From NCBI GenBank assembly GCA_002914845.1, contig JXTC01000225.1, positions 174,030 to 238,029 of the forward strand: 64,000 nucleotides of DNA, given 5' to 3'. Every line of letters starts with the position of its first letter. Position 1 is the first letter of the stretch. Below are positions 56,841 through 64,000 of the stretch, piece after piece. The notes beneath the pieces were generated by a model, which saw only the letters and a list, made by a program, of their open reading frames with translations, made no database searches and was not told the origin of the DNA. The DNA is from Trema orientale. Lineage: Eukaryota; Streptophyta; Magnoliopsida; Rosales; Cannabaceae. Made by a program: the position numbers and the translations under genes.

Positions 56841-57210
56841 AACATTTCTTGCAATTGCTCCTTAGTGATAAAATTTGGTAAAGAGGTATTGCCAGTATCA
56901 CTTGGTGCGGTGATGGCAGTATTGGCAGTATTTCTACCAACTCTGGGTAGGGTAAAGCCTTGGTTCATTATAATAGACGGAATGCCACTTGGGTCAAGGG
57001 TTGGGGTAGAAGATCTAGCTCTATTTAATCTTCTTTCTCTAGTCAATCATTGTAGGATTTGAGCATGAGATACTTGTATATCTTCTTGTGATCATCTAAG
57101 ATTGTTGAATGAATTAGCCAAGCTATTGACTGCATTAGCCAACTCAATGTTGGAGGGTTCTTGTTGTTACTGCGGTTGAGAATGTTGTTGTTGACTATCT
57201 ATTTTGGAAA
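56841..57210 (-). pseudogene. Gag N-terminal region of the giant Tat element
   Basis: On the minus strand: SQQQHSQPQ, QEPSNIELANAVNSLANSFN, SQEDIQVSHAQILQ, LTRERRLNRARSSTPTLDPS and NFITKEQLQEMFKL. It is Gln- and Ser-rich with a short helical part, as expected for the start of Tat gag. It continues across the nested LTR into 55179-54262. Stops break it in at least three places. Confidence 0.55.
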
Positions 57211-57236
57211 AGGAATTTTAATAATAATGTCGATGA

Positions 57237-57340
57237 AATAGAATTTCAACAACAAGAAAGAAAGTATTTAGGAAATAGAATTTCAACAAAAAAGAAAATA
57301 TTTAGGAAATAGAATTTCAACAACAATAGGATATTTGAAA
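57237..57340 (-). repeat. About 41-bp tandem repeat upstream of gag
   Basis: Three copies of AGAATTTCAACAA followed by an A-rich run and ATATTTAGGAAAT. Confidence 0.6.
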
Positions 57341-57389
57341 AACGGATTTTGACAATAAGAGGTTTTAGGGGAAAGCAATGGCCAAGTTT

Positions 57390-57770
57390 CGAGAAGCCAA
57401 ACAGGCAGAATGATGGTATAAAAGAAATGGAATGGAAAGAGTAACGGTGTACCGGGCAAAGTAATGGTATGCCACAAAATATTAAGAAAGAAAACGGGCA
57501 AAATAATGGCACACCGGGCAGAGTAATGATACACCGTTAAGTGTCGAAAAATGAAAACTAACAGAGTAATGGTATACTGGACAGAGTAACGGTATACCAT
57601 CAAGTGTTAAGAAATGAAACAAGCAGAGTAATGGTATAACAGGTAGAGTAATGGCATGCCGTCGAGGGTTGAAAATGAAACGGATAGGGTAACGGTACAC
57701 AGCTAGATGTTGAGAAATGAAACGGGCAGAGTAACGGTACATTGCCAGATAAAATGGATAAAGTGTCGAG
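57390..57770 (-). repeat. About 60-bp tandem repeat in the 5' untranslated region
   Basis: About six degenerate units of AGAGTAATGGTATACCG and GGCAGAGTAACGGTATACC, joined by GTTAAGAAATGAAAC-like links. Long minus-strand frames here (for example 57482-57742) only translate the repeat and are not considered genes. Confidence 0.7.
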
Positions 57771-57780
57771 ATGCACTTGT

Positions 57781-59583
57781 TATTGGGATATTTGCCCTAA
57801 AAAGTAGATTTTTAATTTTACTCTTTTAATGTAAACAACTTTCTCTTATATATAATTATGATATTTGCTAGATTAAACTGCCTCAGTTGAATAGTTTATT
57901 TATCTGATAAAGATTCTATGACTTTATTTGTATATAAAGAAATAAACATAATTAAGTATTAAATATGAGGAGACTTGTTTCTTTATCTAAGTCTAAATAA
58001 ACTAGTTCACAATCTATAAATAAAGATGGAATACTTTATTTACTAAAAATTGTAATGTTTGTCTATCTCAACGAAAATGATGTGTCTTAAATTATTGAAG
58101 TGTCTGACTTCTAATAGAAACACTAGTACAATATAAATAAATTATGTGTATTGAACTGGACTAGATAATATAAAAAATTAGAGTGTCGTACCTTAATTCT
58201 TAGTATTACTACAAACTAGCACTTAGTATGTAGATCTTAATCCTTGATGTTTGACTGAACTTGCTTTTATTGGTTATAGCTTTTTGATTTGTTAAAAGAC
58301 TAGCCTCTGTAAAATTAGAGGCGAACTCTGGCATATTGGAGGTTATGGCTTATGACTTGATATGAACACCAAATAGTTAAGGACACTATATATTAATGTC
58401 ACTTTAAGGTCTTTCATGATTCATAAAATAATTAAATCTAAGATCTTAGTATTCACTTTGTGAATTGGTTGATAATTTTGTCTAAATGGCCATTAAGAAC
58501 AAAAATTATTGACAACATTATTCTTTGATAGAAAGATGGTAACTTAAAGGTAAATATGTGTTGGAGGGGTATTATAGTAATTTCATCTACAAAACTACGG
58601 TATTATATAGGGATTCTATATATGGTATAGAATATGTTAGATGAATCGGTTAATCAAGGCTAATTAATTAAATCTCTATAAAATGTATGATATTTAATCT
58701 AAGAGTGCAGTATTGAGCCTTTAGTGGAGTGTCTCCCTTACTAATAGTATTTATATAAATACCATAATAAGAGTTATTATGTATTTATCATACTATTAGA
58801 GCTTAGATTATTTGGATACATTAGGTTCCTTGTCTAGCTCAACAAAGCTCATTAACTGGTTGGTAGTATTTGTGAAATTAGTTTCATAAAACTGTGTAAA
58901 ATAATGATTCTACACAGAAGTTTGTATTTTTATAAATAAGTTACATGAGCTGGATATATTTATAAAAATACATCCAAAGCCCAAATTGGAGAACAAGCCC
59001 AATCCTAGTTGGACTGAGATTAGCAGTTTTGGGCTCCACATATATAAGATATATGAGAGAAAAAACTGTACAGAACCCTAGCTGTGTTACACGAAAAACA
59101 GAGGGAAAGAGAGAGAGAGAGAGAGACTTTGGCCAAGGCTGAGAAAGAGAGGAGAGAAAAAGTTTTTCACAGTCTCATCTCATATCTCAGTATTCCAAAA
59201 GATCAAGAAGGTGCTCTTGATTGTACTCTAATGAAGAATTCAACTTGGTGTCCACTTGCCTCATCAACTAAGAGTTAGAGCATAGACAAGAAGATCTAGG
59301 GTTAGAGATTTGATCACCATCAATAAGGAGATCAAAGAGGAGCACGCTACAAGAGGTAAACCCTAATCTTATCTCTAGGGTTTATATGTCTAGATTTGAT
59401 TTATGTTGTACATGATCCTGTGTATGATACATGCATGTTTTATAGTTACGAAAATTATTTTCATAAAAAATTTTAAAACCTAAATCCACTAATTTTTCTG
59501 CTGTGTTCATAATGTGATCATGTGTTTTTAATAGTTTGTATGCATGTATGATTTTTCCTAAGTGTTAGGTCTATATACCATCA
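57781..59583 (+). mobile_element. Nested LTR-only insertion 2 (same family as insertion 1, opposite strand)
   Basis: 1803 bp, starting TATTGGGATATTTGCCCTA (a TGTTGGG start with one G-to-A change) and ending ATATACCATCA, close to the ATACCAGCA end of insertion 1. The flanks CTTGT (57776-57780) and ATTGT (59584-59588) form an imperfect target duplication. Shared internal words include GGAGGGGTATTATAGTAATT and AACTCTGGCATATTGG. A TATA-like CACATATATAAGATATATG lies at about 59037-59055, then (GA)n at 59109-59126. No gene. Confidence 0.65.
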
Positions 59584-59632
59584 ATTGTAGATCGTAGGAA
59601 TCCTGAAGAAACGTCAGTTTCCCTTTGGCTAC

Positions 59633-59649
59633 TCCCCAGCGGAATCGCC
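59633..59649 (-). promoter_or_regulatory. Primer-binding site of the giant element
   Basis: On the minus strand GGCGATTCCGCTGGGGA, a few bases inside the 5' LTR. It resembles the TGGCGACTC-GCTGGGGA sites of many plant Ty3/gypsy elements. Confidence 0.65.
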
Positions 59650-61197
59650 TTTTAATTTTTCGGATTGGACCTTGTGTTTTGATTAATTAATAAGACCTAT
59701 GACTAATTAAAACAACGCAGAGAATAATTAAGGTCAAGGTAAGATCATAGGGTGTACACAGAAAGGGCCATCATAATACATACCATGTGTCGAAGTCCCA
59801 GTGGGCAGTCGAGATAGAGAACGACACTTCCTATGGTGCCCTTGCCACGTTGGTAATTGTAAAAATGTCTCACTTAATGTACAGAGGTGTAAGAGTTATT
59901 ACAATATTATCTATGTGTTGAAGTCCTGATGGGTGGTTGATATAGAAAACGACACTTCCCATAGTATTTTTACCACATTAGTGATTGTAGAGCTAACATA
60001 CTTATAATATAGTAATAATAATAATGGCATAATAATAACGTACGTGTTATTACAATACTGACACTACGTATCAAATTCTCGATAGGCAGTTGTAATAAAG
60101 AACGATATTTTCCACGACGTCCCTGTACATTGGCAGTTACAGGGATAACTAACTTATGAAACGACAATAATATAATACTACAGTAATGATAAAAGAATCT
60201 AGTTAACAGAGGCGAATAAACTGACCATAATGTCAACTAGAAGTCAAACACAGAAATTGAGGGGTTAGAAATAATAATAATAATAACAGCAATAATAATA
60301 AAGAAAAGTAGGAAACAATGAGAGAATACAAAATCCCGAACTTATTCCACAGATCAAGCACGATGTTCGATAAGAGTAGCTTAGGACCCACAAATCACTA
60401 AAGTACAAGGGTTAGAGGCTACATGCAAAGAAACTTGTAAGACGAATTAGTAGTAACGGTAAAATAATGAGATAATAGAAAGGTGGTATAAAAATAATTG
60501 ACTAGTAAGAAAATAACATAAAACAAATTAGGAGATAAAAGTGATACAAACTAATTATTGGGCCTTGGATATATAAATAGATAAAAGTGGACCTACGAAT
60601 AGATATATGCAAAATTACCTAGGCTTATATAAATATTTAGAGAAATTTCAACACTAAAAAGACTTATTGCTCAAGTTTTATACATGCATGGATATATTAC
60701 TAAGACCATAAAATACACATAGTCATATAATTACATATGCATATATAATTTTATGTAAGTGTGCGACAAATTATTGGTCAAAGTTGTGTGTGCATGCAAG
60801 TGAGATGATGGGATGATAGTAATATGGAGATAAGCAAAGCTACGGATTAGAAAAAGGACCAAAGAATAACTAAAACAATGATTTATATTAATGAGAATAT
60901 AAACATATATATGACTTGGTAGTCACGGGTTAAGGAAGAACCGAGAGTTGATGATGACGGTAGTGACCACAGGTTGAGCAAAAGATGATGACGAAGTGGT
61001 GATGATGATTGTATGGTTGTAGCTTTAGTAAGAAATTGGAGATGATATTGGTGATATAGCTTCAGATGAACCCTTGAAAGGAAGAAAGAAACGAAGAGAA
61101 AAAGAGAAAGAGAGCACCGCCGACAAAATAAAAGAAAGAGAGCTATTGTATTGAATAATATATCTTCCAAGAGATTACAAATGATGTGTTTTGTCAT

Positions 61198-61207
61198 CTA
61201 TTTATAG
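61198..61207 (-). promoter_or_regulatory. TATA box of the giant element promoter
   Basis: CTATAAATAG read on the minus strand, conserved with the 3' LTR copy. Confidence 0.6.
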
Positions 61208-61236
61208 GCAACAAAGTGCCTTGCCTTAAGCTACAA

Positions 61237-61260
61237 GGGGTGGGGGTGGGGGGAGGGGGG
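61237..61260 (+). other. Four-run G tract (G-quadruplex motif) in the 5' LTR
   Basis: Four G runs of 4, 5, 6 and 6 separated by single T, T and A. The matching position in the 3' LTR (about 39760-39775) has only AATGCGG. It lies just upstream of the TATA box in the direction of transcription. Confidence 0.75.
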
Positions 61261-61707
61261 AGTCTTAACTATATCACTAAGTAATGAGGTGTAGGCTCCT
61301 CATTTGTTAAGCTATCTTAGCTTCCAATGGGTTGAGCTTACTTAACATATAAGTACTTGTAATGTTAGAAGTTACTAGAACTTTCTAGAAGAATGGAGTA
61401 ACTTATGTCCAAAGCATGTGGCTTGCATATGAAGAGTATAGCTATCAATCGGCATATTGTTCAAGCCCCTTAAACGACGTGTAGTTTGGCTCAAGTGACT
61501 TGTAGTCCAAGCTTGGTTGAGAGAGCTCCAAACGACATGTAGTTCAAGTCTAAACAACGTGTCGTTTTCTTGAGTCAATGTCGTTTTTTTCGTGTGACAT
61601 ATAGTTTTGCTAAGCTAGCTTAGGTCTTGTGATACTCGTGCTTAATTACTACTAATTCTCATTTTAGGATTAATCCCAAAAATTAGGAAAATCCCAAAAC
61701 AATGAGA

Positions 61708-61742
61708 TAATAACATGCAAATACCTGACTTTTAACTTTTCT

Positions 61743-61783
<41 letters not shown>

Positions 61784-62474
61784 CTAACTTTTGAATATCT
61801 GTAAAATAATACTCTCACTTTAAATTTTCGCAAAATAATACTCTGATTTTTGAATTTTTAGAAAATAATAATCTCACTTTTAAATTCTACAAATTAATAC
61901 CCTAATAATTAAAATTCTTGGAAATTAATACCCTAACATTTGAAATTTCTATAAATTTATAATCTTAATGCCCAATTAGTTGATTTTAATAATAAAAAGA
62001 TGGTAGTAGACATCATCAACTTAATTAAAACTTATTAAAAAATAATAAAATTTTTGAAAAATATTTGTAATTAGCTTATTTCACTTTTTATTTATAAAAG
62101 AAAAGTAAAAAATTAGAACGAGAGGTAGAAATAGTTAATTGTAAAAAAAAATAAAAAGGAAACATAAGAAGTAAAAAAAAAATTGTGTTTTTTTAACAAT
62201 TAGCCAAAAAAAAAGTAGGTATAAAATAATTTCCGAAAATATACTAGTATCTAAACATTTTTAATAAGTTAATGAGAGGTGTTTGCATCTTTTAATTTGC
62301 TCATAGTATAAATATACAAAGAAAACAAAAATTGAGGGTATTAATTTACAAAATTCGTAAATATGAGGGTATAATTTGCAGAATTTCAAAAGTGAGGATA
62401 TTAATTTGTAAAAGTTCAAAAGATAGGGTATTTTTTATAAAAACGTTAAAAGTGAAGGTACTTTTCCGTGATTA
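61708..62474. mobile_element. Fold-back / long inverted-repeat element
   Basis: The left arm is TAATAACATGCAAATACC, CTTTTAACTTTTCTG, then repeats of CACTTTTAAATTCTACAAAT and AATAATACTCTC. The right arm is the inverse (GAGGGTATTAATTTAC, CAAAAGTGAGGATATTAATT, GTTAAAAGTGAAGGTAC) and ends GTGATTA. The arms are built of about 35-bp subrepeats. A run of 37 A (61745-61781) sits in the left arm. No coding sequence. It starts one base after the target duplication of the giant element. Confidence 0.65.
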
Positions 62475-62614
62475 ATCCTAAATTTATTTTTCTTATCTTT
62501 ATAATGATGTTGGTATTACAATTAAAATGTTGATATGCTGAATCCATATTTATAATATTTCTAACTATTTGATATGTACAATTAAGGAATTATAATAATT
62601 TATTTTATTTATTT

Positions 62615-62702
62615 ATAGGTATTATTTTACTCAATTAAAATTAATTATGCATGTTTTTTCATAGTAAAAAATAGAGGTAGAAAAGTATTAAATAATAGAT
62701 TT
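62615..62702 (+). mobile_element. MITE copy D (partial)
   Basis: ATAGGTATTATTTTACT, then TTATGCATGTTTTTTCATAG and TAAAAAATAGAGGTAGAAAA, matching one half of copy A (27232-27446) in order and orientation. Confidence 0.45.
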
Positions 62703-63189
62703 TTATTTTTTATTAATACCCAAATTCTAGGCATCCATTTTCAGTTTACTGTAATAAATAGGTAGTCCTAGTAGTATTACTAGTATAAGTATATGGTACT
62801 GTAGTAGTACCCTGGTTGTTGGATACCCTGCACAAATATTATTACGATTATATATATATGGACACCCATTTCATTTCCGGAAATTCTATAAGGTAGCCCT
62901 GGCTCCATAGTCAAACAGAATCCGCGTAGTAATAAATAATTCTGATCCTCAACGATCTCATGTAATACTACAACTGATCATTCATGTTCTATAATAAATA
63001 ATTTTAAACTGCCACCGAGTACTTATTGCTGTCAGAACGTGTATTTGAGAATTATTATGTTTGCTACATATAACACCAAAAAAAGAAAAATGCTGAGAGA
63101 AAAGATGGATCTACAGTCCTACACTAATTAATAATCTATATACATTTTCACTTGAAGGAAATTGACACTCATTTTGTCCCGGCCTAGTT

Positions 63190-63377
63190 TTTTCTTTTTT
63201 TTTATAATAAAAAGAGCGGATGAGATCCCGGTGGCGGATCACTTCCCAGAGCCACTCCCATTCGGTTGGGATCTCAAGGGCGATGTGGGGACTCGAACTC
63301 ATGACCTCACCCTCTCTAAGTGAGAGAAGGCCTTAAGTTCAAGTTCCTTACCACTTTGACCACTCCCTTGGGAGTGT
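63190..63377 (-). mobile_element. tRNA-derived SINE
   Basis: On the minus strand an RNA polymerase III A box (TGGTCAAAGTGG, 63351-63362) and B box (GTTCGAGTC within 63288-63300) lie about 50 bp apart in a tRNA-like head. An unrelated body follows, then an A-rich tail. An 11-bp perfect target duplication CCGGCCTAGTT flanks it (63179-63189 and 63378-63388). About 188 bp. The perfect duplication suggests a fairly recent insertion. Family not assigned. Confidence 0.85.
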
Positions 63378-63388
63378 CCGGCCTAGTT

Positions 63389-64000
63389 ATACATACATAC
63401 ATATTTATATACATATATGCATATATGCAAGTTTTTCTTCTTTTTTTTTTAATGAAAGAACATATATGTGCAAGTTAATTCTTAGATTGCGAATACTGAA
63501 AAAAATCTTCAGAACAGTTATCCATCTCTGGACGCCTATGTGAGGTATTCTGTTTAATAGCAATTACTTGAGCACAAGTACGCTGTCTCATCTATCAACG
63601 TTATAGTTTCATGTAATTGTATTTAGTTTTCAATATTCTCAAGTGCAATAATTTTATTTTTTAACATCATTTTCTTTTGCTCTACGTCATATATACAATA
63701 CTCATGTGTGTTTGGAGAGAGAGAAGAAAATATAGACGACCAAAATCTCAACCCCAGATAATATCTCAATATCATGTCCTCGTTATCTCTCTTTCTGGGT
63801 ATTTATTCCCAAAGCTACTATAATATATATAGTTGGTTCGTTTTTGAAACAAGGCAGCTCATGTTGTCTTTTTTTTTTTTTTCCCTTTATTCTCCAACCA
63901 CCAAATAATAAATCCATCACATGTGCAACTTTCTCTCTTGGCTCAAACTCACAGTGACAGCTGCTACTGTGTCATCTCAACTACCATGCCAACTTCTTAT
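63389..64000 (+). promoter_or_regulatory. Possible host promoter and start codon at the window edge
   Basis: A TATA-like CTATAATATATATAG lies at 63818-63832, and a pyrimidine-rich leader (TTTTTTCCC, TCTCC) follows. ATG at 63986-63988 (context CTACCATGCC) is about 155 bp downstream and opens five codons (MPTSY) to the end of the window. The frame is too short to judge, so this is only a candidate. Confidence 0.2.

Larger units (their letters stand above)
38188..61701 (-). mobile_element. Giant Tat-lineage Ty3/gypsy element, 23.5 kb, with nested insertions
   Basis: Two direct copies of a roughly 2.05-kb sequence (38188-40245 and 59657-61701) bound a minus-strand gag-pol. They carry TG...CA-type ends read on the minus strand (TGTTTT...CGAACA) and a TATA box in the minus direction. 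A primer-binding site lies inside the right LTR and a polypurine tract inside the left one. The flanks ATGGG and ATGAG form an imperfect 5-bp target duplication. In a 270-bp stretch I compared, the LTRs differ at about 19 positions (7%), so the insertion is older than the 6.2-kb Tat element. Three LTR-only insertions add about 6.3 kb, leaving roughly 17 kb of original element. A second RNase H domain places it in the Tat/Ogre group. Confidence 0.8.
59657..61701 (-). repeat. 5' LTR of the giant element
   Basis: 2045 bp, collinear with 38188-40245, including the three GTCGAAGTCC units (about 59792, 59921, 60073), (TAA)n runs and the minus-strand TATA box at 61198-61207. The inner end is mutated (CGAAAA instead of CGAACA). 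It carries a G-rich insertion at 61237-61260 absent from the other copy. Confidence 0.85.

Noticed and set aside
57283..57742. Minus-strand hydrophobic or aromatic-rich proteins
   Set aside because: They merely translate the 60-bp tandem repeat of the leader. The repeat reads open in several frames.
38188..61701. Segmental duplication of 2 kb, 21 kb apart
   Set aside because: TG/CA-type ends, TATA box, PBS, PPT and flanking ATGGG/ATGAG fit paired LTRs much better.
63288..63362. Functional tRNA gene on the minus strand
   Set aside because: A and B boxes are present, but no closed cloverleaf with an anticodon arm can be drawn. The unit has an unrelated body, an A-rich tail and an 11-bp target duplication, which indicates a SINE.

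Overview
The window is AT-rich nuclear DNA of a flowering plant, most likely a eudicot. It consists almost entirely of transposable elements, many nested and decayed. I find no intact host gene, no rRNA gene, no functional tRNA gene and no CRISPR array. The evidence for a plant is the element content: Athila- and Tat-lineage Ty3/gypsy elements, a SIRE/Maximus-like Ty1/copia element with an extra env-like ORF, a PIF/Harbinger element with its Myb-like partner gene, small MITEs, and a tRNA-derived SINE. All protein-coding sequence seen here is broken by stops, frameshifts or deletions.

Layout, left to right. 1-545 is an LTR-like fragment. 560-7290 is the 3' part of a decayed Athila element: gag end, retropepsin, the integrase tail fused directly after the protease, an env-like ORF with the plant transposon domain, and a complete 1515-bp LTR. 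That LTR cuts a PIF/Harbinger element (7291-10340, minus strand), leaving only the first codons of its transposase plus its Myb/SANT-like ORF. 11594-21949 is a SIRE-like copia element with a truncated 5' LTR, gag, protease, integrase, RT/RNase H, an env-like ORF and a full 3' LTR. 23703-24364 is a roughly 74-bp minisatellite built of hairpins. 24655-28362 holds small inverted-repeat, hAT-like and MITE-like elements.

28489-34664 is a structurally bounded Tat-type element with 495-bp LTRs, a TAAAT target duplication and about 10 LTR differences. It lacks protease, the RT active-site block and integrase, and carries tandem repeats and an antisense coiled-coil ORF near its 3' LTR. 38188-61701 (minus strand) is a giant 23.5-kb Tat-lineage element. 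It has roughly 2.05-kb LTRs, an imperfect 5-bp target duplication (ATGGG/ATGAG), a primer-binding site, a polypurine tract, gag, protease, RT, two RNase H domains and integrase. Its 3' region contains a dimeric higher-order tandem repeat, and an antisense coiled-coil ORF lies next to its 3' LTR. Three LTR-only insertions are nested in it (51.4-54.26 kb, 55185-56835 and 57781-59583). To its right lie a 767-bp fold-back element, a MITE copy, a SINE with 11-bp target duplications, and promoter-like sequence at the very edge.

In working relatives these genes cooperate as retrotransposons. Gag forms the particle, protease matures Gag-Pol, RT/RNase H copies RNA from the tRNA-primed PBS through the polypurine tract, and integrase inserts the copy. 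In this window none of the elements can be autonomous as written. The most interesting signals are the satellite-like higher-order repeat and hairpin minisatellite, the recurring antisense coiled-coil ORFs of Tat elements, the same env-like domain in a gypsy and a copia element, and a short palindromic word scattered through the copia element.
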